Positions 39,742 through 47,533 of a DNA stretch of 64,000 nt are shown in pieces (positions within the stretch are counted from its first letter, which is position 1; each line of letters opens with the position of its first letter). Both the position numbers and the translations under genes were made by a program. Under the pieces are notes generated by a model that saw only the letters and a program-made list of their open reading frames with translations, was not told where the DNA came from and did not search any database. The DNA is from Sphingosinithalassobacter sp. CS137 (GTDB taxonomy: Bacteria; Pseudomonadota; Alphaproteobacteria; Sphingomonadales; Sphingomonadaceae): contig NZ_CP060494.1 in the NCBI RefSeq assembly GCF_014334115.1, positions 868,001-932,000 of the forward strand. The letters are read 5' to 3'.

Positions 39742-41504
39742 GACGGGCGCGCCTTATGCCCCCGTGGCCCACCCTTGGCTCCCCTGGCGCCCTTCGGACC
39801 GGCGCGGCCCTTCGGCCCGCCCGAACGAGCCTCGCGCGCGCGATGCGGGGCGGCGGCTCGCCGGCTTCCCTCCGGCCCGGGCCCGGCGCGCGCAACGTCG
39901 CGCGGGGCTTCGGACGGCTCGATATGCACGCTTTCCTCATCGCCCTCGGACTGGGCGGTGCGCGCAAGCGCGGCAGTGAACTTGCCGGCAATGGCGCGCG
40001 GCACCTGGAAATAGGTCTCGTTGGCAGCGATCCGGATCGCGCCCACTTCGTTGCGCGTGATGTGGCCGCGGCGGCACAGCAGCGGGAGGATCCAGCGCGG
40101 ATCGGCATTCTGGCGGCGTCCGACGTCGGCGCGGAACCAGACCACATCCTCGAAGCCGGGGCGATGCCGCTCCTGCTGCGCGGCGCGGCGTGCCTCGGGC
40201 GTGTTCTCGATCATCTCCTCTGGCTGCGGCATCGCGGCGCGATGCGCGCGGACCAGCGCGGCGGCGATATCCTCGGGCGAGCGCTCGGCCATCAGCCGCT
40301 GGGCGAGCGCGCGATCCTCGTCGTCGAACTCGGCGGGCTGGAGCAGATCGGCGAGCAGCCGCTCGCGATCCTGCGCACGGATCGTCTCGGGAGTCGGCGC
40401 GTCGATCCACTCGGCCTGGATGCGAGCGCCGCGCAGCATCGATTCGACTCGCTTGCGGCGCGGATAGGGCACGATCAGCACCGCCGTGCCCTTGCGACCG
40501 GCGCGACCGGTGCGGCCCGAACGATGCTGCAGCGTCTCGGCATCGCGCGGGATCTCGACATGAATGACGAGGCTGAGGCTCGGCAAGTCGATCCCCCGCG
40601 CAGCGACGTCGGTGGCGACACAAACGCGCGCGCGGCGATCGCGCAGCGCCTGAAGCGCGTGGTTCCGCTCGGACTGCGAATGTTCGCCCGAAAGCGCGAC
40701 CACGGCGAAGCCGCGATCCTGAAGCGTGGCGTGCAGCCGCCGGACATTGTCGCGCGTGGCGCAGAACAGGATCGCGGTTTCCGCCTCGTGGAAGCGCAGC
40801 AGGTTGATCGCGGCGGCTTCGATCTCCGCGGGGGAGACGGTGACCGCCTGAAAGGCGATGTCGCCGTGCCCGCGATCGTCGCCCGCGGTGGAGATACGCA
40901 ACGCGTCACGCTGGTAGCGCCGGGCGAGCGCGACGATCGGCTTGGGCATCGTCGCGGAGAACAGCAGCGTGCGGCGATCGGCGGCGGTGGCATCGAGGAT
41001 TTCCTCGAGATCCTCGCGGAAACCCATGTCGAGCATCTCGTCGGCTTCGTCGAGCACCACCGCGCCGAGCGCGGAGAGATCGAGCGCGCCGCGTTCGAGA
41101 TGATCGCGCAGCCGCCCCGGCGTGCCGACGACGATATGGGCACCGCCGCGCAGCGCGCGCCGCTCCTTGGAGGCGTCCATGCCGCCGACGCAGGTGGCGA
41201 TCCGGGCGTGCGCCTTGGCGAACAGCCATTGCAGCTCGCGGCTGACCTGAAGCGCGAGTTCGCGCGTGGGCGCGATGATGAGCGCGAGCGGCCGTTCGGC
41301 CGGCGCGTCGAACCGATCGAGCAGATCGCCGGCGAGCGCCAGACCGAAGGCGACGGTCTTGCCCGATCCGGTCTGCGCCGAAACGATCAGGTCGCGGCCG
41401 GCGGCATCGGGGGCCAGGACGGCGGCCTGCACCGCAGTCGGCTCGGCATAGCCGCGCTCGGCAAGCGCTTCGGCAAGGATCGGGGGGAGATTCGAAAAGG
41501 TCAT
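39738..41504 (-). CDS. DEAD-box RNA helicase with DbpA-like C-terminal domain
   Basis: 588 residues from ATG at 41504. Helicase core: Q-motif region with YAEPTAVQAAVL, Walker A SAQTGSGKTVAF, VLDEADEMLDMGF, LFSATMPKP, and [11 protein letters not shown]. After about residue 430 comes a DbpA/CsdA-type RNA-binding module (WILPLLCRRGHITRNEVGAI and FQVPRAIAGKF), then a basic Arg/Gly/Pro/Lys-rich tail (AGPKGARGAKGGPRGHK) likely to bind RNA. Its role is probably in ribosome assembly or mRNA decay, especially in cold. It is followed by a UPF0178 gene and preceded by the SRP RNA gene. Confidence 0.94.
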   Translation of the reverse strand: MTFSNLPPILAEALAERGYAEPTAVQAAVLAPDAAGRDLIVSAQTGSGKTVAFGLALAGDLLDRFDAPAERPLALIIAPTRELALQVSRELQWLFAKAHARIATCVGGMDASKERRALRGGAHIVVGTPGRLRDHLERGALDLSALGAVVLDEADEMLDMGFREDLEEILDATAADRRTLLFSATMPKPIVALARRYQRDALRISTAGDDRGHGDIAFQAVTVSPAEIEAAAINLLRFHEAETAILFCATRDNVRRLHATLQDRGFAVVALSGEHSQSERNHALQALRDRRARVCVATDVAARGIDLPSLSLVIHVEIPRDAETLQHRSGRTGRAGRKGTAVLIVPYPRRKRVESMLRGARIQAEWIDAPTPETIRAQDRERLLADLLQPAEFDDEDRALAQRLMAERSPEDIAAALVRAHRAAMPQPEEMIENTPEARRAAQQERHRPGFEDVVWFRADVGRRQNADPRWILPLLCRRGHITRNEVGAIRIAANETYFQVPRAIAGKFTAALARTAQSEGDEESVHIEPSEAPRDVARAGPGPEGSRRAAAPHRAREARSGGPKGRAGPKGARGAKGGPRGHKARPS

Positions 41505-41619
41505 GACGCTCGCGGATCGGCCGGGCCGCTGGAGCGGCGGGCGAGGAACAGGGGCATTGCGGAGCGGCCGTTGGTGCCGCGTGCAGCCGAGAGCGAACAA
41601 GCTCGCCTGAGACTGAGGT

Positions 41620-41708
41620 GGGAGCCGGAACGACCCGCAACGCGGTCGTTACGGCTGCTTCCTTCCGGACCTGACCGGGTTGGCGACAGTTACGTCCGCC
41701 CGACTCCC
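41620..41708 (-). ncRNA. ffs: signal recognition particle RNA, small (4.5S) type
   Basis: The universally conserved Ffh-binding loop GGTCAGGTCCGGAAGGAAGC is present on the minus strand (about 41651-41671), and the flanks pair: GGGAGTCGG at the 5' end with CCGGCTCCC at the 3' end, giving an 89-nt hairpin-like RNA. Ends are inferred from pairing and may be off by a few bases. No protein overlaps it. With ffh and ftsY it completes the SRP set in this window. Confidence 0.95.
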
Positions 41709-41714
41709 GGGCGC

Positions 41715-41743
41715 GAGATAGGCGCGCGCGCCGCGAAACGCAA
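41715..41743 (-). promoter_or_regulatory. promoter of the SRP RNA gene
   Basis: TTGCGT (41738-41743) and TATCTC (41715-41720) on the minus strand are exactly 17 bases apart, and the -10 element ends 6 bases before the RNA 5' end. This is a good housekeeping-type promoter for a stable RNA. Confidence 0.7.
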
Positions 41744-41745
41744 TG

Positions 41746-42621
41746 TCATGCGAACACCTGCACCACCGCGCGCGCGACATCGGCATGGGTGCGGTCGCGC
41801 TGCTCGGGGCTCGCATCGGGCGAATCGACGTAGCAGGCGATCAGGATCGGCGCGCGGTTCGGCGGCCAGGCGATGGCGACGTCGTTGGCGGCGCCGTTGC
41901 CGCTGGTGCCGGTCTTGTCGCCGGCGCGCCATTCGGGCGGGAAGCCGGCGCGCAGCCGGTTCAGCCCGGTGCGGCAGGCGGTCATCCAGTCTGCGAGACG
42001 TGCGCGAGAGCCAGGGGAAAGCATGTCGCCGAGCAGCAACCGCTCGGCCGTCACCAGCATCGCGGCGGGCGTGGTGGTATCGCGCGGATCGCCGGGCAGA
42101 TTGGTGTTGAGATCGGGCTCCCAGCGGTCGAGCCGGCTCGCGGCGTCACCGGCATCGCGGAAGAAAGCGGTCATCGCCGCCGGTCCGCCGATCAGTCGCA
42201 GCAGCAGATTGGCCGCGACATTGTCGCTCACCGTCACCGCCGCTGCGCATAGTTCGGCGACGGTGAGCGTGCCCGCGGCGAGATTCGCCTCGATCACCGG
42301 CGCATAGGGAACGAGATCGTCGGCGCCGAAGCGGATCGGCGTGTCGAGCGAGAGCGCGCCGCGCTCGACCTCGCGCAGCACGGCGGCGGCGAGCGGCAGC
42401 TTGAAGGTGGAGCACATCGCGTAGCGGCCGTCGGCATCGAGTCCGATCCGCCTGCCGCTGCCGGTATCGAGCGCAGCCACGCCGAGGCGGCCGCCGGTCC
42501 GCTCGCGGATCGCGGCGAGCGGACCGGCTGCGGCAGCAGCGGTCGGGCGCGCGCATCCGGCCAGCGCGAGCAGCGCGGCGCGAACGATCAGATCGCGGCG
42601 GCCGATATGCACGGAGCGCAC
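41746..42621 (-). CDS. class A serine beta-lactamase
   Basis: 291 residues, GTG start. The N-terminus has a twin-arginine motif (GRRDLIVRAA) and ends its hydrophobic part in ALAGC, so Tat export and possible lipid anchoring are likely. All class A motifs are present: Ser71-Thr-Phe-Lys74, Ser132-Asp133-Asn134, Glu168 in RWEPDLN, and KTGTSG near 238. A Cys sits just before Ser71, as in some carbapenemases, but the partner Cys after KTG is Ser, so that disulfide cannot form. It is the last gene of the desulfurase-ferredoxin cluster, 4 nt after the ferredoxin stop. Substrate range cannot be inferred. Confidence 0.95.
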   Translation of the reverse strand: MRSVHIGRRDLIVRAALLALAGCARPTAAAAAGPLAAIRERTGGRLGVAALDTGSGRRIGLDADGRYAMCSTFKLPLAAAVLREVERGALSLDTPIRFGADDLVPYAPVIEANLAAGTLTVAELCAAAVTVSDNVAANLLLRLIGGPAAMTAFFRDAGDAASRLDRWEPDLNTNLPGDPRDTTTPAAMLVTAERLLLGDMLSPGSRARLADWMTACRTGLNRLRAGFPPEWRAGDKTGTSGNGAANDVAIAWPPNRAPILIACYVDSPDASPEQRDRTHADVARAVVQVFA

Positions 42622-42625
42622 GGTC

Positions 42626-42958
42626 TCAGCGGCCCTGCATGTCGCGATGTTCGGGCGGCAAGTGAACGGTCAAGCCGTCGAGCTCGGGCGCGACTTCGAT
42701 CTGGCAGGCGAGCCGGCTGGTGCGCGTGGCACCGAGCGCGAGATCGAGCATGTCCTCCTCCTCCTCGCTGGGCGGCGCGAGGCGATCGAAATCCTTCGCG
42801 TCGACGATGACGTGGCAGGTCGAGCAGGCCATCTGGCCCTCGCAGGTGCCCTCGAGCGGCTGGCCGACGTTCTGCGCGACCTCGAGCAGCCGCTCGCCAT
42901 CGGGTGCGTCGACTTGCTGGACGCTGCCGTCGCGCGCGACGAAGCGGATGCGAGTCAT
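42626..42958 (-). CDS. [2Fe-2S] ferredoxin
   Basis: 110 residues from ATG at 42958. Cluster cysteines lie in TCEGQMACSTCHV (CxxxxxCxxC) and near residue 87 in RLACQIEV, the pattern of adrenodoxin/ISC-type ferredoxins. Acidic segments (PPSEEEEDMLDLALGA) resemble those used for partner binding. Its start overlaps the end of the upstream desulfurase gene by 4 nt, so it likely serves cluster assembly as an electron source. Confidence 0.94.
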   Translation of the reverse strand: MTRIRFVARDGSVQQVDAPDGERLLEVAQNVGQPLEGTCEGQMACSTCHVIVDAKDFDRLAPPSEEEEDMLDLALGATRTSRLACQIEVAPELDGLTVHLPPEHRDMQGR

Positions 42959-44046
42959 GCCGCGACTTTCTGCGCGGCGGCGGCGGCGTCGATGCGGTCG
43001 AGCGCGGTCATCCATTCCTCTTGCGTGGTGTAGCGGCCGAAGCCGAGCCGGATGCTCGACCGCGCCTGCGCTTCAGAAAGGCCGATCGCGCGCAGCACAT
43101 GGCTCGACCGGCCCGAGCCACTGGCACAGGCCGAGCCGGCGGAAAAGGCGATGTCGCGCAGGTCGGACATCAGCCGCGCGACGTCGAGCCCGTCGCGGCG
43201 GAGGTTGAGATTGCCGCGATAGCGCGCGGTGGCGGAGCCGTTGAGCCGCCACCCGGTCAGGCGATCGAGCGCATGGTCGAACAGGCGGCGGACATGGGCG
43301 TCGTCGTCCGCGCGCCGCTCGGCCATCAGCTTCGCCGCCGCGCCGAAACCGGCGCAGAGCGCGGGGCTGAGCGTGCCCGAGCGACCCGCCTTCTCCTGCC
43401 CGCCGCCGTGCAGCAGCGGCGCGAGCGCCACGCCGTCGCGGATCCACAGCGCACCGACCCCCTTCGGCCCGTGGATCTTGTGCGCCGACAGCGCGATCAG
43501 ATCGGGGCCTTCGGGAATCGTCACGCGCCCATAGCCCTGCACCGCGTCGCACAGCATCAGCGCGCCGACTTCATGCGCCAGCCGCGCGAGTTCGCCGACC
43601 GGCTGGATCGTTCCGATCTCGTTGTTGACCAGCATGCACGCGATCAGCGCGGTGCCGGGGGCAATCGCCTCGCGCGCGGCGTCGAGATCGACGATACCGT
43701 CGCCATCGACCGGCAGCACCACCACCTCGCGCCCCTGCGCGCGCAGCGCCTCAACCGTGTCGAGCACGGCGGCATGCTCGGTCGCCTGAGTGACGATGCG
43801 GCCGGGCGCGGCGCCCTTCAGCGCCCAGTTGAGCGCCTCGGTCGCGCCGCTGGTGAAGGCGAGCGTGCCTCCCGGCGGCAGCAGCGCCGCCACCCGATCA
43901 CGCGCCGCTTCGACGACGGCGGCGGCGGCGCGGCCGGGCGCGTGCGGCGAATGGGGATTGGCGTGCTGCGTCTCGAGCCAGGGCAGCATCGCCGCCAGCG
44001 CCTCGGGCGCGAGCGGCGTCGTCGCCTGATAGTCGAGATAGATCAC
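42955..44046 (-). CDS. cysteine desulfurase (NifS/IscS-like), second of a pair
   Basis: 363 residues, PLP-dependent, producing persulfide sulfur from cysteine. Motifs: YLDYQATTPL, TSGATEALNWAL, TEHAAVLDT, PLP Lys in LSAHKIHGPKGVGAL, and the mobile-loop active Cys in SAGSACASGSG. The IscS-type C-terminus with a conserved SHVL follows. The gene overlaps the previous desulfurase by 4 nt. Two adjacent desulfurases without iscU, iscA or suf genes are notable, suggesting a dedicated heterodimer or distinct acceptors. Confidence 0.94.
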   Translation of the reverse strand: MIYLDYQATTPLAPEALAAMLPWLETQHANPHSPHAPGRAAAAVVEAARDRVAALLPPGGTLAFTSGATEALNWALKGAAPGRIVTQATEHAAVLDTVEALRAQGREVVVLPVDGDGIVDLDAAREAIAPGTALIACMLVNNEIGTIQPVGELARLAHEVGALMLCDAVQGYGRVTIPEGPDLIALSAHKIHGPKGVGALWIRDGVALAPLLHGGGQEKAGRSGTLSPALCAGFGAAAKLMAERRADDDAHVRRLFDHALDRLTGWRLNGSATARYRGNLNLRRDGLDVARLMSDLRDIAFSAGSACASGSGRSSHVLRAIGLSEAQARSSIRLGFGRYTTQEEWMTALDRIDAAAAAQKVAA

Positions 44047-45128
44047 GCGGCGCGATCCCGAACGTCGCGGGCGATCGCGCTCCAGGCCTGCGCGAAGCGA
44101 TCGACGTCGGCGGCGGTGGTGCCGCGGCCGAAGCTGACGCGGATCACTTCACGCGCCGCCGCCTCGTCCCAGCCCATTGCGCTCAGCACATGGCTGGGCT
44201 TCACGCTGCCCGACGAACAGGCACTGCCCGAGGAAATCGCGATTCCCGCCATGTCGAAGCGGACGAGCTGCACCGCCGCGGCGACGCCGGACATGCGATA
44301 GCCGGCGATCGCAGGCGAGCGCGGCGCATCGCGCGCGACCGTCTCGCCCCCCGCCGCTTCGATCGCGCTGTCGAGGCGCGTGCGCAGCGCGGCCATCGCC
44401 GCGCGGTCCTCCGCCACCTCCAGCGCAGCCGCGAAGCCGAGTGCTCCCGGGAGATTCTCCGTCCCGCCGCGATAGCCCTTTTCCTGCCCGCCGCCGGGAG
44501 TGAGCGTGGCGAGATCGCGCACCAGCAGCGCCCCCATGCCGGGCGGGCCGCCGCGCTTGTGCGCCGAGACGGCGACGAAATCGGCATGGTCGGCGATCAC
44601 GCCCTCGTCCCAGCCCGCCGGCATCTGCGCGGCATCGACCATCACCAGCCCACCGGCGGCGTGAACCAGCGCGGCGGCTTCGGCGACCGGCTGCAGCACG
44701 CCGGTTTCGTTGTTCGCCCATTGCAGCGTCAGCAGCACCGGTCCCTCGGCCTGCGCGAGCTCGGCTTCGAGCGCGGCGAGCACCAGCCGGCCATCGGCAC
44801 CAACGGCAAGCTGCGGCGCCCCGCCCGAGGCGCGGCGCACCGCCGGATGCTCGATCGCGCTGATGAGACGCGTGGCGACCTTCGCACGTCCCTGCGCCAG
44901 CGCGACGGCCTCGCTCGCGCCGCTCGTCAGGATCGTTTCGTGCGACCAGCCATAGGCGGCGGCGATGCGACGGCGCGCGTCCTCCAGCGCGCTGCGCGCT
45001 GCGCGGCCCTCGGTGTAGGGCGAGGACGGATTCGCCCATGCCGCCAGCCCCTGCGCTACCGATTCGCGAGACTCGGTGAGCAGCGGGGTGGTGGCGGCAT
45101 GATCGAGATAGAGACGGTCGGTGGCCAA
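44043..45128 (-). CDS. cysteine desulfurase-like aminotransferase class V protein, first of a pair
   Basis: 361 residues from TTG at 45128. The same fold as its neighbour: YLDHAATTPLL, LTSGASEAVAL, IEHPAVRRA, PLP Lys in VSAHKRGGPPGMGAL, and a Cys in SSGSACSSGSVKPSHVL in the catalytic place. It is the more diverged of the two (alanine-rich, GMGAL for GVGAL). The TTG start lies opposite the divergent hydrolase with 93 nt between. It opens the operon desulfurase-desulfurase-ferredoxin-beta-lactamase. Confidence 0.92.
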   Translation of the reverse strand: MATDRLYLDHAATTPLLTESRESVAQGLAAWANPSSPYTEGRAARSALEDARRRIAAAYGWSHETILTSGASEAVALAQGRAKVATRLISAIEHPAVRRASGGAPQLAVGADGRLVLAALEAELAQAEGPVLLTLQWANNETGVLQPVAEAAALVHAAGGLVMVDAAQMPAGWDEGVIADHADFVAVSAHKRGGPPGMGALLVRDLATLTPGGGQEKGYRGGTENLPGALGFAAALEVAEDRAAMAALRTRLDSAIEAAGGETVARDAPRSPAIAGYRMSGVAAAVQLVRFDMAGIAISSGSACSSGSVKPSHVLSAMGWDEAAAREVIRVSFGRGTTAADVDRFAQAWSAIARDVRDRAA

Positions 45129-45221
45129 GCGGCAACTCCAGGCATTTGCGCGGACGATGGTCGCGCCTATATAGCCCCAACCTCATCCCGCGCCACAGCG
45201 CCGCAGCCCAGCAGGTCCGCC

Positions 45222-45878
45222 TTGCCCGAAGTCATTTTTCCCGGCCCCGAAGGCCGCCTCGAAGGCCGTTTCGCCCCCGCTCCCAAGCCGCGCGCGCCGG
45301 TGGCGATGATCCTGCACCCGCACCCCTCGTCGGGCGGCACGATGAACAACCGCATCGTGCAGGAACTCTATAAGACGTTCCAGCGCCGCGGCTTCGCGAC
45401 GCTGCGGTTCAACTTCCGCGGCGTGGGCAAGAGCCAGGGCACGTTCGACAATGGCGTCGGCGAGCTATCCGATGCGGCGAGCGCGCTCGACTGGGTGCAG
45501 AGCTTCCACCCCGAAGCATCGACCACCTGGGTCGCCGGCTTCAGCTTCGGTGCTTGGATCGGCATGCAGCTGCTGATGCGGCGCCCGGAGATCCGGGGCT
45601 TCATCTCGATCGCGCCGCCGGCGAACATGTACGACTTCACTTTCCTGGCGCCCTGCCCCAGCTCGGGCATCATCATCCAGGGCGAGAATGACGAAGTCGC
45701 GACCCCGGGCGCTACGCAGAAGCTGGTCGACAAGCTGCGCACCCAGAAGCACATCACCATTCATCACGACACCATCCCGGGCGCCAATCACTTCTTCCAG
45801 GACGAGATGGATCAGCTGATGGGCAGCGTCGACAACTATCTCGACATGCGGCTCGACCCGAACTCGCCGATCCGGTGA
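45222..45878 (+). CDS. alpha/beta hydrolase
   Basis: 218 residues from TTG at 45222. The motif set MILHPHPSSGGTMNN near the N-terminus, FNFRGVGKSQG, the nucleophile elbow AGFSFGAW, and IIIQGENDEVATP with GANHFF (Asp and His of the triad) identifies the small CocE/dienelactone-type hydrolase family found widely in proteobacteria. Substrate is unknown. It is cytoplasmic by sequence. Its stop overlaps the GTG of the next small membrane gene. Confidence 0.88.
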   Translation: MPEVIFPGPEGRLEGRFAPAPKPRAPVAMILHPHPSSGGTMNNRIVQELYKTFQRRGFATLRFNFRGVGKSQGTFDNGVGELSDAASALDWVQSFHPEASTTWVAGFSFGAWIGMQLLMRRPEIRGFISIAPPANMYDFTFLAPCPSSGIIIQGENDEVATPGATQKLVDKLRTQKHITIHHDTIPGANHFFQDEMDQLMGSVDNYLDMRLDPNSPIR

Positions 45879-46198
45879 CCGGCGCCGGGCTGGCGCTGAC
45901 GGCGGCGACGTTGGGGCTCACCGGCGGCCTGTCGCTGCTCGCGGGCCGCACGCTTCGGTCGATGCCGGGCACGGTGCAGCCTGCCGCGCGACGCATGCTG
46001 CTCTGGTTCATCCCCGCCGTGGCGCTGCCGCTGATGCTGCTGCTCGCGCTGCTGGTGCCCGAGGGCAGCGAACGCGGGCTGAAGGGCATCGGCGCGATGG
46101 GCGGCACCTTCCTTCTGGTCCACCTGTTCCATCTTCGGCTGCTGCGGCGGATCGCGGCGCAACGCCCCCCGAGCCCGGCGAACCAGCCCTCAGGCTGA
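45875..46198 (+). CDS. small multi-pass membrane protein
   Basis: 107 residues; GTG start inside the hydrolase stop (GTGA). Three hydrophobic segments (about 5-22, 41-62, 75-90), the middle one LLWFIPAVALPLMLLLALLV, and a Pro/Ser tail. No family is recognised. Translational coupling to the hydrolase implies a shared transcript. Function unknown. Confidence 0.65.
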   Translation: MTGAGLALTAATLGLTGGLSLLAGRTLRSMPGTVQPAARRMLLWFIPAVALPLMLLLALLVPEGSERGLKGIGAMGGTFLLVHLFHLRLLRRIAAQRPPSPANQPSG

Positions 46199-46206
46199 CG
46201 CCGAGG

Positions 46207-46386
46207 CTAGACCACCCAGATCAGCACATTGCCGAGCACCACGGCGGCGCAGACCAGCATCAGCACGCCCTTGGTCCGGTCATGCTGCTTCGCGATCATC
46301 CAGCTGCCGCCCCCGGCAAGCGCGAAGACCGCCAGCACGGCAAGCGCCATTGTGGTGCTGGCGAGCGGGGAAAGTTCGCCGGTCAT
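46207..46386 (-). CDS. small membrane protein downstream of threonine dehydratase-like gene
   Basis: 59 residues, ATG at 46386 overlapping the dehydratase stop (ATGA). It contains two hydrophobic helices (TTMALAVLAVFALAGGGSWM and VLMLVCAAVVLGNVLIWVV) joined by a short basic loop AKQHDRTKG. No family is recognised. It could be a holin-like or transport accessory element, but there is no support beyond topology. Confidence 0.65.
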   Translation of the reverse strand: MTGELSPLASTTMALAVLAVFALAGGGSWMIAKQHDRTKGVLMLVCAAVVLGNVLIWVV

Positions 46387-47390
46387 GCCGGATTCTCCTC
46401 GGCGCGTGCAGCGGTGCGCACGGGCTCGCCGCTCGACAGCACTGCACCATAGGCGGCGGGATCGACGTTGCCGCCAGAGAGGATCACCAGCATTCCCGCC
46501 TTCGGCTCCGCCTTGCCCGCGAGCAGCGCGGCGAGTGCGACGGCGCCGCCCGGTTCCACCACGACGCGCAGGTTGCGGGCAGCCCAGCGCTGCGCAGCGC
46601 GCACTTCGGCCTCGCTGACCGCCAACCCAGCGACTCCGCGATTCGCCAGAACGCCGAAGGTGAGCGGCGAAACCTCCTTCGTCTGGAGCGCGTCGCACGC
46701 AGTAGGCGGCGGGTTCGGGCCGACCGGCTCGATCCAGCCCGATTCGAGGCTGCGGCGCATGTCGTCCCAGCCTTCGGGTTCGACCACCGTCATTTCCGCA
46801 TCGGGGAGCGCAAGCGCGAGCCCCGCCGCCAGACCGCCGCCACCACAGGGAGTGAGGATTTGCGCGGGCGCGCCGAGCCCCATCGCGCTCATCTGGGCGG
46901 CGGCTTCGATCCCGGCGCTCCCCTGCCCCTCGATCACCCAGGCATCGTCGAAGCTGGGAACGAGCGTGGCGCCGCGCGCATGGGCGAGATGCGCAGCGAT
47001 TTTCTCGCGACTCTCGGTCGCGCGGTCATAGGCGACGATCTCCGCACCCAGCGCCAGCGTTGCCTCGCGCTTCACCGCGGGCGCGTCGGCGGGCATCACG
47101 ATCACCGCGGGGATGCCGAGCCGCTTCGCCGCCCAGGCGACACCTTGCGCATGGTTGCCCGAGGAGAAGGCGACCACTCCCTTTTCGCGCGCCGCTTCGT
47201 CGAGCGCGGTCAGCCGGTGCCAGGCACCACGCAGCTTGAACGCGCCGATCGGTTGCAGGCACTCGGCCTTGAAAGCGATGATTTCGCCCCCAACTGGTGC
47301 GGTCAGCACCGGAGAAGGGGGCAGGATTGCCGCGACTTTCGCCGCAGCATCGCGCACGCCGGCGCGGGTCGGTTGTCGCACGATCGTCAC
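46383..47390 (-). CDS. threonine/serine dehydratase-type PLP enzyme
   Basis: 335 residues from GTG at 47390 (a TTG 15 nt upstream is possible). PLP-fold type II: the cofactor Lys in PIGAFKLRGAW, FSSGNHAQGVAWAA, the Gly-rich phosphate site PCGGGGLAAGLALAL, and the late motif VILSGGNVD. Length without a C-terminal ACT-like domain matches catabolic threonine dehydratase or serine racemase-like proteins rather than biosynthetic IlvA. It likely deaminates L-threonine to 2-oxobutyrate. Divergent from the decarboxylase gene over about 140 nt. Confidence 0.9.
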   Translation of the reverse strand: MTIVRQPTRAGVRDAAAKVAAILPPSPVLTAPVGGEIIAFKAECLQPIGAFKLRGAWHRLTALDEAAREKGVVAFSSGNHAQGVAWAAKRLGIPAVIVMPADAPAVKREATLALGAEIVAYDRATESREKIAAHLAHARGATLVPSFDDAWVIEGQGSAGIEAAAQMSAMGLGAPAQILTPCGGGGLAAGLALALPDAEMTVVEPEGWDDMRRSLESGWIEPVGPNPPPTACDALQTKEVSPLTFGVLANRGVAGLAVSEAEVRAAQRWAARNLRVVVEPGGAVALAALLAGKAEPKAGMLVILSGGNVDPAAYGAVLSSGEPVRTAARAEENPA

Positions 47391-47533
47391 GGTTCGCCCT
47401 CGCAATGAAACTCCGGCACCCTACACACTTTACATAGGGGAGTGGCGCCCCTATGTGGCGCATCCGCTGCCCCATGGGACTTCCAACCGCAAGGCAGCTT
47501 TTGTGTCGAACTACCCGTTGGAGGTCCCTTGAA

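Noticed and set aside
39756-42110. 784-codon plus-strand open frame opposite the DEAD helicase, ffs and beta-lactamase
   Set aside because: It crosses the SRP RNA gene and two recognised genes in antisense; no domains.
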